DNA of 64,000 bases from Robinsoniella peoriensis (GTDB lineage: Bacteria; Bacillota; Clostridia; Lachnospirales; Lachnospiraceae). Below, one piece after another: positions 49,936-59,154 of this stretch. The translations under genes were made by a program, and so were the position numbers. Within the stretch, counting starts at the first letter, position 1, and every line of letters begins with the position of its first letter. The notes beneath the pieces are model-generated. The model did no database searches. It saw nothing but the letters and a program-made list of their open reading frames with translations, and was not told the origin of the DNA. The DNA is taken from NCBI RefSeq assembly GCF_042680125.1, contig NZ_JBHTNY010000033.1. The stretch is one strand, 5' to 3'.

Positions 49936-49975
49936 TTGACAAAAACATTGTATGTGTACTAATATAGATAGTACA
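49936..49975 (+). promoter_or_regulatory. Promoter and GntR-type operator
   Basis: TTGACA (49936-49941) and TAATAT (49960-49965) are 18 bp apart. The -10 lies inside a perfect inverted repeat TGTACTA (49955-49961) / TAGTACA (49969-49975) with a 7-bp centre, as expected for autorepression by the YtrA-type regulator at 50010. Confidence 0.75.
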
Positions 49976-50009
49976 GATAATATGGCAGTATTTCAGAAAG
50001 GAGAGTCTC

Positions 50010-50399
50010 ATGATTATTGTTGACTACAAAGACAGGCGGCCCATTTATGAGCAAATTGTGGAAAAGTTTCAAATGCTGATTGTGAAGGGTGTAATGGAGC
50101 CTGACAGTCAGATGCCTTCTGTACGCAAGCTGGCAATGGATTTATCAATCAACCCCAATACAATCCAGAAAGCTTATACGCAACTGGAGCAGCAGGGATT
50201 TATCTACCCTGTAAAAGGAAAGGGGAATTTTGTCACAGGAGACAGAAATCTGCTGATACAAAAGAAGAAAGTTGTTTTTGATGATTTTCAGACGGTTGTA
50301 TCACAGGGAAAGGAATTAGGAATCACGAGGGATGAATTTTACATTAAAGTTGATGAGGTGTATGGGGAGGTAAAGTATGATAGAAGTAATGTCCATTAG
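50010..50399 (+). CDS. GntR-family regulator, YtrA subfamily
   Basis: This 129-residue protein has the short YtrA layout: a winged helix (about 8-78; RRPIYEQIVEKFQMLIVKG and INPNTIQKAYTQLEQQGFI) and only about 40 C-terminal residues for dimerisation. YtrA regulators repress ABC transporter operons in their own transcript, often relieved by cell-envelope stress. Its last 23 bases overlap the ATPase gene. The palindrome at 49955-49975 is its probable operator. Confidence 0.92.
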   Translation: MIIVDYKDRRPIYEQIVEKFQMLIVKGVMEPDSQMPSVRKLAMDLSINPNTIQKAYTQLEQQGFIYPVKGKGNFVTGDRNLLIQKKKVVFDDFQTVVSQGKELGITRDEFYIKVDEVYGEVKYDRSNVH

Positions 50400-51279
50400 T
50401 AAGTCATTTGGCGACATTAAAGCAATTACGGATATCAGCACTACGATTCGGGAGGGTTCCGTATTTGGCTTGGTTGGAACCAACGGAGCCGGAAAAAGTA
50501 CCTTCATGAGAATTCTGAGTGGGATATTAAAGGCAGACAAAGGATCTGTCAAGATTGATAATATGGAAGTTTTTGAAAATATCCAGGCAAAAAAGTTAAT
50601 TTGCTTTATCCCTGACACACCGTATTATTTTAACAATGCTACGGTAAAGGAAATGATGGAGTATTATAAGATTATCTATCCGGAGTTCAGTGAATTTCGA
50701 TTTATAGAACTGATAGAAAAATTTGGACTGGATATGAAACGCAAAATCAATACATTTTCAAAAGGTATGAAAAAACAAGTATCTGTATTGCTTGGAATTT
50801 GCACTAACACGAAATATCTGCTGTGCGATGAAACGTTTGACGGGCTTGACCCGGTTATGAGACAGGCGGTAAAGAGTATCTTTGCAAGTGAAATTTTAAA
50901 CAGGGAGTTTACGCCGATTATTGCGTCCCATAACTTAAGAGAGTTGGAAGATATCTGCGACCACGTGGGTCTGCTGCATGAAGGCGGTATCCTGTTGTCA
51001 AGAGATCTGGAAGATATGAGATTTGAAATCCATAAGCTGCAGTATGTAATTCAGAACCCTACGGCGGAAGAGGAAATTCTAAAAGAGCTGGATGTAATGC
51101 AGTATGAAAAGAGAGGTTCTCTTGTATCCCTCACCGTACGCGGTAAGAAGGAAGCAATTCTGGCATTGGTTGGAAGCAAGAAACCTTTATTTTATGAAAT
51201 ACTTCCACTGTCGCTTGAGGAAATATTTATTAGTGAAACGGAGGTGGCAGGATATGACATCAAAAATCTCATTCTCTAA
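50377..51279 (+). CDS. ABC transporter ATPase (YtrB-like)
   Basis: This 300-residue ATPase has Walker A VGTNGAGKST near residue 35, Walker B LLCDETFDGLDP and switch His in ASHNLRELED. The signature reads FSKGMKKQ instead of LSGGQ, which is common in this exporter-like group. A C-terminal extension of about 80 residues follows the nucleotide domain. It overlaps the regulator (23 bp) and the permease gene (26 bp), so the three form one operon. Confidence 0.92.
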   Translation: MIEVMSISKSFGDIKAITDISTTIREGSVFGLVGTNGAGKSTFMRILSGILKADKGSVKIDNMEVFENIQAKKLICFIPDTPYYFNNATVKEMMEYYKIIYPEFSEFRFIELIEKFGLDMKRKINTFSKGMKKQVSVLLGICTNTKYLLCDETFDGLDPVMRQAVKSIFASEILNREFTPIIASHNLRELEDICDHVGLLHEGGILLSRDLEDMRFEIHKLQYVIQNPTAEEEILKELDVMQYEKRGSLVSLTVRGKKEAILALVGSKKPLFYEILPLSLEEIFISETEVAGYDIKNLIL

Positions 51280-53263
51280 GTTATTGAAGCAGGATTTGAA
51301 ACGAAGCGGCGGCATTATAGCGATTATCTCTCTGGTATTTTTCCTGCTATTTACGGTACGGGGGATATTTACCTTAGACCAGATGCTGGCAAGCCTTAAA
51401 AATGGAGGCTGGACCATGAAAGAAGTAACGGCACAGTTTGCCGATCTTCTGAGTTATAACGGTGTCATTATTTTTCTCACAGTATCCAGTGCAGTTTTAT
51501 GCGGTGTATCCAGATTTTGCTATCTGCATTCTTCTACAAAACTGGATTTTTACCACAGTCTTCCCATTAAGAGAGACCACTTCTTCTGGGTGCAGTTTTT
51601 AAGTGGAATTTTGCAGTTTGTGGTACCTTTTCTTGTAAATATGCTGATTGTTCTATTCATCGGGGCACTTAGAGGAGTAACAACCGGCGGAGTAGTGGGT
51701 CAGGTGCTGCTTGGAGGATTTATTCATATTTTATTCTACCTGCTGCTTTATATAACGGTAATTCTTGCGATGATGCTCACAGGAAAAATTGTGGTGGGTA
51801 TACTTGCTGTAACCGTATTTTTGTTGTATCTGCCCGGAGTTATTTTCCTGGCGACAGGACTATTTAGTATCTTCTTTAAAACATTTTATCAGAATGAAAG
51901 TTTCTGGATGCAGCTGGCGGAATATTTTTCACCTCTTTTCCTTTATGGACTAACGGTTGGAGCTGCCAGTGAGGGATCAATCTTCCTGAAAGAACTGCTG
52001 ATTGCAATAGCGGCATTCGCAGCAATGCTTGTAATCGTGCTTTATCTGTACCGTATACGCTCTTCTGAAGCATCTGAGCGTGCAATAGCATTTCCAAAAT
52101 CAGAATCGGTTATTAAATTCCTGTTGGTAGTGCCCATATCAATCGGGTGCGGATTTATAGCCCATATGATGGCAATTGAAGGTAAGGACCTTTGGCTGGC
52201 ATTTGGTGTGATTTTTGGCGGAGTAATAAGCAGTGCGATTATTGAGTTTATTTATCATATTGATTTTACAAAAGTATTGGCTAGAAAGAAACTGATGCTG
52301 GCATCGCTGATCGTATCATTTGCGATTATTGGAATATTCCGGTTCGATGTATTTGGTTATGACCGCAATATACCTAAAGAAGAAAATGTGGAAAGTGCAG
52401 CTATCTGGATTGACGGCCTGGCAACCAATGTATACGAGAAGTGGAGTGACAATGGAATTTACATTTCCGGTACCGATACGAAATCATATGTACTGGATCA
52501 TATGCAGGTGACAAAGATGGACAGCATTTATGAAATCGTAGAGTCTGCTATAAATAAACCGGAAGATGTATCAACGAATTATGTGATTGTGAAATACCGT
52601 CTGAAAAACGGAAAAGAAAAGATTCGTTCCTATCAGGCAGAGCATAGTGTACTTGAAAAAGCATTAGCAGATCTTTATCAGACACAGGAGTTTAAAGAAG
52701 GATTATATCCGGCAATTAATCTGACTGGAGATGAGGTCGGCAAGATAGAGCTGGTGAAAACGGATGAATCCATTCAGCTGAATCTGAACAGCAAGCAGCT
52801 TATTTCTCTGGTTGATACCTTCCGGGAAGAACTTGCAAATATGAAATACGAAGACATGAAAGCATCCAGTCTGGTCAGCATCCGGTTAGAGGGAATCAAT
52901 AAAAAGGTTCCAAGTGGAACGTATACCTTATATCCCTGCTTTGAAAAAACCCTGGCACTGTTGAAGGAATATGGTTACAGTGTAGACGCAAAACTTGACC
53001 CGGATAAGGTGATTTCAATGAGAGTTTTGAAGTATGAAGAAAAGGGCAGCCGGGAAGAAGTCTTTAGCTCGAAGGAAGATTTCAAGGAAATTGCGGAAAA
53101 TCTGGTAAATTCAGGTGGAAATGACTACTTCCTGTTTCCCCAGTCTTCCGCTTACGATGTGAACGTAACTTATAAAAATGAAAAGGGTGATACCATAACA
53201 AGCTATATGTACTTGTATAATGATAACATCCCCCAGTGTATCAAGGACAGATTTGATGATTGA
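51254..53263 (+). CDS. ABC-2-type permease with large C-terminal extracytoplasmic domain
   Basis: The 669-residue protein starts MTSKISFSKLLKQDLKRSGG. It has about eight to nine transmembrane helices within residues 20-365 and a hydrophilic region of about 300 residues at the C-terminus. CRFCYLHSSTKLDFYHSLPI-like text (SRFCYLHSSTKLDFYHSLP) matches the YtrC/D-type permeases. Substrate unknown; peptides or envelope precursors are plausible. ATG 51254 follows GGAGGTGG; the frame is open further upstream only as an overlap with the ATPase gene. Confidence 0.85.
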   Translation: MTSKISFSKLLKQDLKRSGGIIAIISLVFFLLFTVRGIFTLDQMLASLKNGGWTMKEVTAQFADLLSYNGVIIFLTVSSAVLCGVSRFCYLHSSTKLDFYHSLPIKRDHFFWVQFLSGILQFVVPFLVNMLIVLFIGALRGVTTGGVVGQVLLGGFIHILFYLLLYITVILAMMLTGKIVVGILAVTVFLLYLPGVIFLATGLFSIFFKTFYQNESFWMQLAEYFSPLFLYGLTVGAASEGSIFLKELLIAIAAFAAMLVIVLYLYRIRSSEASERAIAFPKSESVIKFLLVVPISIGCGFIAHMMAIEGKDLWLAFGVIFGGVISSAIIEFIYHIDFTKVLARKKLMLASLIVSFAIIGIFRFDVFGYDRNIPKEENVESAAIWIDGLATNVYEKWSDNGIYISGTDTKSYVLDHMQVTKMDSIYEIVESAINKPEDVSTNYVIVKYRLKNGKEKIRSYQAEHSVLEKALADLYQTQEFKEGLYPAINLTGDEVGKIELVKTDESIQLNLNSKQLISLVDTFREELANMKYEDMKASSLVSIRLEGINKKVPSGTYTLYPCFEKTLALLKEYGYSVDAKLDPDKVISMRVLKYEEKGSREEVFSSKEDFKEIAENLVNSGGNDYFLFPQSSAYDVNVTYKNEKGDTITSYMYLYNDNIPQCIKDRFDD

Positions 53264-53310
53264 TGAAAAATCAGAGCCTATCATCCAATTAAAAAGCGTG
53301 TTATAATAAT

Positions 53311-53344
53311 AGAGCATCCTGTGACTTTAGCTGCAGGATGCTCT
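53311..53344 (+). other. Strong hairpin in the leader of the dehydrogenase gene
   Basis: AGAGCATCCTG (53311-53321) pairs with CAGGATGCTCT (53334-53344). It follows TTATAAT (a -10-like element at 53301-53307) and is not followed by a proper T run, so it may be a stabilising 5' hairpin rather than a terminator. Confidence 0.5.
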
Positions 53345-53376
53345 ATTACCTTTTAAATAAGAAGAGGAGGTATCAC

Positions 53377-54366
53377 ATGAAGATTTTATTTTTTGGAACA
53401 AAAAATTACGATGAAGAATTTTTTTCGAAAATACTGCAGGATAAAACATATGAAGATCTTGACATCACATATATAGAGCCAAATCTGACACCGGAAACGG
53501 CCAGTCTGGCATGGGGATATGATGCAGTCTGCGCATTTGTAAATATGGATTTGAGCGCACCCGCTATAGATATGCTGAATAAATGCGGTGTGAAATTAAT
53601 TCTGATGCGCTCGGCAGGATATAATAATGTAGATCTGGACCAGGCAAAAAAATATGGTATTACGGTTATGCATGTACCCGGGTATTCACCGGAAGCGGTG
53701 GCAGAACATGCAATGGCGCTGGTTCTGACCGCAAACCGTCATACTCATAAGGCTTATATTAAAGGCCGTGAAAATGATTTCAGCTTAAGCGGTCTAATGG
53801 GAGTTAATCTCTATGGTAAAACTGCCGGTATCATAGGCACCGGTAAAATCGGAATAGCAATGGCACGAATCTGCAGAGGATTTGGCATGCGGGTGATCGG
53901 ATACGACCTTTATCCTAACAATACGCTGGACTTTTTGGAATATGTGGATCTGGATACACTGTTAAAGGAATCGGATTTGATTTCCCTTCATTGTCCTATG
54001 TTTGAAAATACCTATCATTTAATTAATACGGAAACGATTAATAAAATGAAAGATGGTGTTATACTGGTCAATACATCCAGAGGCGGACTTATCAAAACAG
54101 AAGATCTCATAAAGGGAATCAGAGAAGGAAAGTTCTTTGCCGTGGGTCTGGATGTGTATGAAGAAGAAAATGGCAGTGTGTATGAAGATCTCTCTGAGAG
54201 AATACTGGGTCATTCTACAATGGCAAGGTTATTATCTTTTCCGAATGTAATGGTTACATCCCACCAGGGATTTTTTACAAAAGAGGCATTAAATGCAATC
54301 AGTCAGACAACGGTTGATAATGCTATGGCATTCATAAACGGGGTTAAAAACGGAAATGAATTATAA
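53377..54366 (+). CDS. D-2-hydroxyacid dehydrogenase, D-lactate dehydrogenase type
   Basis: This 329-residue NAD enzyme has the LdhA layout. The outer substrate domain contains MRSAGYNNVDLDQAKKYGI and the Rossmann domain starts GKTAGIIGTGKIGIAMARIC near residue 146. The catalytic Arg is in NTSRGGLIKTEDL, Glu in LDVYEEENG, and His in TSHQGFFTKEAL. It should reduce pyruvate to D-lactate (or a related 2-oxoacid). ATG 53377 follows AGAGGAGG (53363-53370). Confidence 0.9.
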   Translation: MKILFFGTKNYDEEFFSKILQDKTYEDLDITYIEPNLTPETASLAWGYDAVCAFVNMDLSAPAIDMLNKCGVKLILMRSAGYNNVDLDQAKKYGITVMHVPGYSPEAVAEHAMALVLTANRHTHKAYIKGRENDFSLSGLMGVNLYGKTAGIIGTGKIGIAMARICRGFGMRVIGYDLYPNNTLDFLEYVDLDTLLKESDLISLHCPMFENTYHLINTETINKMKDGVILVNTSRGGLIKTEDLIKGIREGKFFAVGLDVYEEENGSVYEDLSERILGHSTMARLLSFPNVMVTSHQGFFTKEALNAISQTTVDNAMAFINGVKNGNEL

Positions 54367-54450
54367 TAAATTTTAGCGGGTGTAAAGGAAAGATCTATGT
54401 ATAACCTGCGGGGATTTGCAGACACTATTTCTGACAGGAGGTGTCATACA

Positions 54451-54747
54451 ATGGAAGATAATAATACATTGGGTATTGCCCTGGCACGTAATGCCTTGGA
54501 TCAAATTCCCAATCCTCAAAGTGATGCACAAACAATTATAGGCCTTGTTAAGAATGGGGGACGTGTTACCGGTTATCAATTATCGGACGGTTCAACCGTT
54601 TCTAAAGAAGAAGGAGTATTCCTTGCAAAAGAAGGGGGTATCCGGGGTGTGGGTATTGCACACCGCAATGGTTCGGAATACCTGAAGTCACTACCTGACG
54701 ATACAGAAAATAATAACCTGAGTAATCTGCCATCTGTATCAGGCTGA
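54451..54747 (+). CDS. DUF3892-containing small protein
   Basis: The 98-residue protein contains the DUF3892 signature GGRVTGYQLSDGSTVSKEEG then GIAHRNGSEYLKSLPDDTEN. The family is common in Firmicutes and its function is unknown. ATG 54451 follows ACAGGAGGTG. It is the last + strand gene before a converging xpt gene and shares a bidirectional terminator with it. Confidence 0.85.
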   Translation: MEDNNTLGIALARNALDQIPNPQSDAQTIIGLVKNGGRVTGYQLSDGSTVSKEEGVFLAKEGGIRGVGIAHRNGSEYLKSLPDDTENNNLSNLPSVSG

Positions 54748-54786
54748 GCGAAGTAAATCTGCCGGTCAGAAGTTTCAGACAATTTA

Positions 54787-54836
54787 AAAGGATGGTATGC
54801 CATAATGAAATTTTGTTATGGCATGTCATCCTTTTT
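54787..54836. terminator. Bidirectional terminator between DUF3892 and xpt
   Basis: AAAGGATG and ATGCCATAA pair with TTATGGCAT and CATCCTTT, with an A tract on one side and TTTTT on the other. Confidence 0.85.
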
Positions 54837-54872
54837 ATATAATCCTTTTTAATAGGAAATGATAGAGAATAA

Positions 54873-55445
54873 TTATCCGCGGAATGTTAATCCGTCATCA
54901 GTCATAGATTCTACAATGGCAAGAGATTCCAGATGAACGCCCTGTTCCCGTATCATGGAGCCGCCTTCCTGAAATCCTTTTTCAATGACGATTCCGGCGC
55001 CTTCAATAGTTGCACCGGCCTGTTTCACAATTTCTATCAGTCCTCTGAGCGCGCATCCGTTTGCCAGGAAGTCATCGATAATTAATACATGGTCATCTGC
55101 GTTTAAGAAACGTTTTGACAAAATGACATCGTATGTACGTTTGTGGGTAAAAGATTCTACCTTTGACTGGTATACATCGCCATCAATATTAATACTCTGT
55201 GCTTTTTTTGCAAAAATTACCGGAACGTTAAAATATTGAGCTGCAATACAGGCAATGCCGATGCCGGATGCTTCTATGGTTAAGATCTTAGTAATCTTAT
55301 CGCTGGGAAAGCGTCTTCGGAACTCTTTTCCGATTTCATTAATTAACTGGATGTCCATCTGATGATTCAAAAAGCTGTCCACTTTTAATACATGACCGGG
55401 CTTTACTACGCCATCTTTTAAAATACGATCTTTTAATAACTGCAT
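54873..55445 (-). CDS. xpt: Xanthine phosphoribosyltransferase
   Basis: The 190-residue type I PRTase converts xanthine and PRPP to XMP. The PRPP motif is VLIIDDFLANGCALRGLIE near residue 125, and MQLLKDRILKDGVVKPGHVL is the typical start. Divergent from it, 214 bp away, is a xanthine permease gene, the familiar xpt-pbuX partnership though here on opposite strands. A minus-strand promoter (TATGAT complement of 55480-55485, TTGTAA complement of 55503-55508, 17 bp) serves it. No purine riboswitch is present in the leader. Confidence 0.96.
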   Translation of the reverse strand: MQLLKDRILKDGVVKPGHVLKVDSFLNHQMDIQLINEIGKEFRRRFPSDKITKILTIEASGIGIACIAAQYFNVPVIFAKKAQSINIDGDVYQSKVESFTHKRTYDVILSKRFLNADDHVLIIDDFLANGCALRGLIEIVKQAGATIEGAGIVIEKGFQEGGSMIREQGVHLESLAIVESMTDDGLTFRG

Positions 55446-55568
55446 TTCTTTAATTCCTCCACTGGGTTGATGTTATTTTATCATACAATATTCTAAACGG
55501 TATTACAATCATTTCTTGTAGAAAAATCTGTTTTTATGTGGAAAAATCTTTTTTTATGAAAGTGTCGG

Positions 55569-55631
55569 TTGTCAGAAAAGTAACAATATGTTAGAATGCT
55601 ACAGTACAGTTTTGTAAAGAGTACAAAACTG
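55569..55631 (+). promoter_or_regulatory. Permease promoter and leader hairpin
   Basis: TTGTCA (55569-55574) and TAGAAT (55592-55597) are 17 bp apart. Immediately after, CAGTTTTGT (55607-55615) and ACAAAACTG (55623-55631) form a perfect 9-bp inverted repeat at the expected transcript start, a possible operator or RNA hairpin. Confidence 0.6.
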
Positions 55632-55659
55632 AGAAAAATGAAGTTACAGGAGAGAAAAG

Positions 55660-56979
55660 ATGAAGGAAAACAAAAACGGCAGTATCTATGAACTGAACGG
55701 AGTAGTTCCCCTGCGAAAGGCAATTCCTCTGGGGATTCAGCATGTCCTGGCAATGTTCCTGGGAAATATTTCCCCTCTGATCATTGTATGCGGTATGCTG
55801 GATATGGCTCTGGATTTAAAGACCAGTCTCATTCAGAATGCAATGTTTATTGCAGGTGTGGCAACGTTAATTCAGCTGTATCCGATTTGGAAAGTCGGAA
55901 GTAAGCTTCCCATTGTAATGGGAACCAGTTCCGGTTTTATCGGAACGGCGAAGGCAGTAGGAGCAAGCTTTGGATACGGGGCACTTATGGGAGCATCCCT
56001 TGTGGGTGGTATTTTTGAGATTATACTTGGTTTTTTTATCAAACCATTGCGGAAATTATTCCCACCGGTTGTTACAAGCCTGGTAATTATATCGATCGGA
56101 TTATCCTTACTTCCGGTTGGAATTAAATATTTTGGCGGTGGTGCCGGGAGCGAGGATTTTGGAAGCTGGCAGCATTTACTGGTAGGAACGGTGGTTATTC
56201 TTGTAATCATAGTTCTGAAACAGTTTAAGAAAAGCTTTTTAAGTACAGCATCTATTTTAATTGGAATCATTGTGGGTTACATATTGGCAATCTGTTTGGG
56301 AATGGTTAATTTTACTCAGGTACAGGATGCAGCCTGGTTCAGCCTTCCAACTTTTATGCCCGTGAAAATGGAATTTAACCTTCAGGCAATTATTGCAATG
56401 GGAATTATGTTTATTGCAACAACTGTGGAGACTGTAGGTGATATTTCCGGTATTACAAACGGAGGTCTGGACAGAGAACCTACTCATGAAGAACTTCAGG
56501 GCGGTGTCATTGCAGATGGTTTTGGGAGTTTTCTAGGAGCATTGTTTGGTGTCCTTCCAAATACTTCCTTTAGCCAGAATGTCGGTCTTGTTGCAGTTAC
56601 TAAGGTGGTAAACCGTTTTGTTATTATGACCGGTGCGGTATTTTTAATCCTTTGCGGTTTCTGCCCGAAACTCAGCGCATTGTTTTCCGTAATGCCTCAG
56701 TCTGTACTGGGAGGAGCGGCTGTAATTATGTTCGCAATGATTCTGGTAAGCGGACTGCAGTCACTGCTTCGTGAAAAAATTGATGACAGAAATGGTCTGA
56801 TCATTGCGATGGCAATCGGTCTTGGCGTAGGAATCGGAAATGTTCCGGAAGTACTGGCGCAGATGCCGGCATGGGTTGGTAACATTTTTGCACAAAACGG
56901 TATCATTATGACATTTGTAATTGCTACTGTTTTGAATCTGGTACTTCCAAAATCAAAGACAGAAGCAGCAGAACAGTAA
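55660..56979 (+). CDS. Xanthine/uric acid permease, NCS2 family
   Basis: The 439-residue protein has about 14 transmembrane helices and the NCS2 signature SQNVGLVAVTKVVNRFV near residue 306, plus the substrate-site Glu in TVETVGDISG. The family imports purines with protons. Divergent xpt and the downstream purine hydroxylase genes point to xanthine or a related purine as substrate. GAGAG precedes ATG 55660. The transporter gene at 57056 follows by 76 bp. Confidence 0.92.
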   Translation: MKENKNGSIYELNGVVPLRKAIPLGIQHVLAMFLGNISPLIIVCGMLDMALDLKTSLIQNAMFIAGVATLIQLYPIWKVGSKLPIVMGTSSGFIGTAKAVGASFGYGALMGASLVGGIFEIILGFFIKPLRKLFPPVVTSLVIISIGLSLLPVGIKYFGGGAGSEDFGSWQHLLVGTVVILVIIVLKQFKKSFLSTASILIGIIVGYILAICLGMVNFTQVQDAAWFSLPTFMPVKMEFNLQAIIAMGIMFIATTVETVGDISGITNGGLDREPTHEELQGGVIADGFGSFLGALFGVLPNTSFSQNVGLVAVTKVVNRFVIMTGAVFLILCGFCPKLSALFSVMPQSVLGGAAVIMFAMILVSGLQSLLREKIDDRNGLIIAMAIGLGVGIGNVPEVLAQMPAWVGNIFAQNGIIMTFVIATVLNLVLPKSKTEAAEQ

Positions 56980-57055
56980 GAAAAGGGTCTGTTACAGGGA
57001 TATTATAATGTCCGGTTTCAGGCTGTGTTACTGAAAATTGGATGGAGAGAAGCAT

Positions 57056-58111
57056 ATGAAAAACAAATTTGTAAATAAAATTACCGGTATGATGTTGGCG
57101 GCAACACTGGTAATCGGTTCGTTAGCCGGCTGCGGTGCAGCAGCGGATCAAAAAACGGAAACACAGGCGGCAGCGGCAGCAGAAGGGGAAATTACCGTAA
57201 CGGATCAAATCGGCAGAGAGGTTACCCTGAAAGCGCCGGCTAAGAAAATTGTTTCTTCTTATTATATATCAACTGCCATTGCCATTGCTCTTGGTCTTCA
57301 GGATGATCTGGTTGGAATTGAAATGAAGGCAGATACCCGTGAACTGTATAAGAAAGCGGCTCCTGAATTATTAGAACTTCCGGCTGTTGGTTCCGGTAAA
57401 GGAATCAACGTTGAGGAAACGGCAAATTTAGAACCGGATGTAGTAATTCTGCCTAAGAAGTTAAAAGACTCTGTGGAGCAGTTTGAAAAACTGGATATTC
57501 CGGTAATGGTAGTGGATCCGGAAACTTTGGATAACTACAGGGATTGTGTGTCACTCATGGGCAAAATTGCCGGTGTATCGGATAAAGCATCCGAATTAAA
57601 TGATTACTATCAGCTGAAGATGGATGAAGTAGAAGAGATGACCAGAGATCTGACGGATAAACCTACCGTTTATCTTGCTGCAGGAAGCAGTTATTTAAGT
57701 ACCTGTACCTCAAAAATGTACCAGAACGATCTGATAGCAATGGCTGGCGGCACAAATGTGTCACAGGGGCTGGAAGATGGATACTGGGCGGAAGTCTCAC
57801 CAGAACAGCTGTTAGAATGGAATCCCGGGTATATCTTTGCAGTAAGTTATGCAGAATATAATCTTACCGATATTACCTCAGATGCGAAATTATCTGAAGT
57901 GCAGGCAGTAAAAGATGAAAATGTAAAAATGTTCCCATCTAACATAGAGCCTTGGGATTATCCGACGCCGTCATCGGTGCTTGGAATTCTCTGGCTGACG
58001 CATGTACTTCATCCGGATCTATATTCAGAAGAGGAATATATACAGGAAGCCCAGGATTTCTACCAGAAATTCTTTGGCATTCAGGTAGAGGCATCTGATC
58101 TGGGGCTGTGA
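57056..58111 (+). CDS. ABC importer substrate-binding lipoprotein, class III (BtuF/MolA-like)
   Basis: This 351-residue lipoprotein has a lipobox around Cys25 (MLAATLVIGSLAGCG) and a two-lobed class III fold (QIGREVTLKAPAKKIVSSYY; NLEPDVVILPKKLKD). The family binds iron-siderophores, cobalamin, heme or, in MolA-type cases, molybdate and tungstate. The genes that follow encode its permease and ATPase and then a molybdenum hydroxylase, which favours molybdate. ATG 57056 follows GGAGAGAAG. Confidence 0.88.
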   Translation: MKNKFVNKITGMMLAATLVIGSLAGCGAAADQKTETQAAAAAEGEITVTDQIGREVTLKAPAKKIVSSYYISTAIAIALGLQDDLVGIEMKADTRELYKKAAPELLELPAVGSGKGINVEETANLEPDVVILPKKLKDSVEQFEKLDIPVMVVDPETLDNYRDCVSLMGKIAGVSDKASELNDYYQLKMDEVEEMTRDLTDKPTVYLAAGSSYLSTCTSKMYQNDLIAMAGGTNVSQGLEDGYWAEVSPEQLLEWNPGYIFAVSYAEYNLTDITSDAKLSEVQAVKDENVKMFPSNIEPWDYPTPSSVLGILWLTHVLHPDLYSEEEYIQEAQDFYQKFFGIQVEASDLGL

Positions 58112-58161
58112 TTGAAAAGTTATTGCCGCAGGATGCTGACTAAGATTTAAAAAGGAGTTAT

Positions 58162-59154
58162 ATGAATACGAGAAAAAGGTTTTGGATTTTGACGATCATA
58201 TTAGTTTGTGTCATATTTTTGTCTTGCTGTGTAGGGCGGTACGAGTTATCCCTGTCGGATATCTTCGCCATTATAACAGGGCAGGGTAAAAGTGTAATGG
58301 ACAGGAAACTATTTTACCAGATTCGTCTGCCCAGAACCTTTTTCGTCGTCTTATCCGGAGGGGCATTAGCGCTGGCCGGTACGGTATATCAGGCAGTTTT
58401 CCAGAATCCTTTAGTATCACCGGATGTTCTGGGTGTGAGCAGCGGATGTTCTGTGGGAGGGATTCTGGGAATTCTGTTTCTGGGACATTCGGCTCTGATT
58501 GCACAGGGAGTGACTTTTGCATTTGGAATGGGTACCGTAGCACTGGCTATGCTGCTTGTTTCCTGGATGCGGGGAAACAAACGTTATCTGATGATTATTG
58601 CCGGAATTATAGTAGGATCTTTAGCGGATTCAGTTATTATATTTCTGAAGTATACGGCAGATCCCAACCGGGAACTGGCTGCAATCGAATACTGGCTGAT
58701 GGGGAGTTTTCAAAATGCAGGATGGGATTCCATCATCAGAGTGCTGCCATTTATGGCCGGGGCAGGACTTTTACTTTTTTTATTCCGCTGGAAAATGAAA
58801 GTTTTAATTCTTGGAGATGAAGAAGCGGACGGCCTGGGCATTTCGCCGCATTTTGTAAGGAATATTTCTTTGATATGTGCTACAATACTGGTAGCGGTCG
58901 TAGTAAGCGAGGCAGGTGTGGTATCCTGGATTGGTCTGATTGCACCGCACCTGATCCGGATGTTCAACGGAGACGATTATGTTAAGAATTTTTTCCAAAG
59001 TATTTTATTGGGCAGTATCCTGCTGCTGTTAGCTGACATCTGTTCCAGGAGCCTGGCACAGTCGGAGATACCAATCAGCATTTTCACCTCTTTCTTTGGA
59101 GCAGCAGTATTGGTGATATTCTTATGCAGAGGGAAAAACAGACATGAAAATTAG
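58162..59154 (+). CDS. ABC importer permease, FecCD/BtuC family
   Basis: The 330-residue protein has about nine to ten transmembrane helices. The FecCD signature RLPRTFFVVLSGGALALAGT lies at about 55-74, and the coupling-helix region DEEADGLGISPHFVR comes near 220. It forms a type II importer with the proteins encoded on either side. AAAGGAG precedes ATG 58162, and its end overlaps the ATPase gene by 11 bp. Confidence 0.93.
   Translation: MNTRKRFWILTIILVCVIFLSCCVGRYELSLSDIFAIITGQGKSVMDRKLFYQIRLPRTFFVVLSGGALALAGTVYQAVFQNPLVSPDVLGVSSGCSVGGILGILFLGHSALIAQGVTFAFGMGTVALAMLLVSWMRGNKRYLMIIAGIIVGSLADSVIIFLKYTADPNRELAAIEYWLMGSFQNAGWDSIIRVLPFMAGAGLLLFLFRWKMKVLILGDEEADGLGISPHFVRNISLICATILVAVVVSEAGVVSWIGLIAPHLIRMFNGDDYVKNFFQSILLGSILLLLADICSRSLAQSEIPISIFTSFFGAAVLVIFLCRGKNRHEN

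Noticed and set aside
53301..53344. Terminator of the GntR-ABC operon
   Set aside because: The stem is strong but followed by ATTACC rather than a T run, and it sits just after a -10-like element, so it is better read as a 5' leader hairpin.
55446..55659. Purine riboswitch expected between xpt and the permease
   Set aside because: Neither strand shows the conserved aptamer core or its three-stem arrangement; only ordinary promoters and one short inverted repeat are present.
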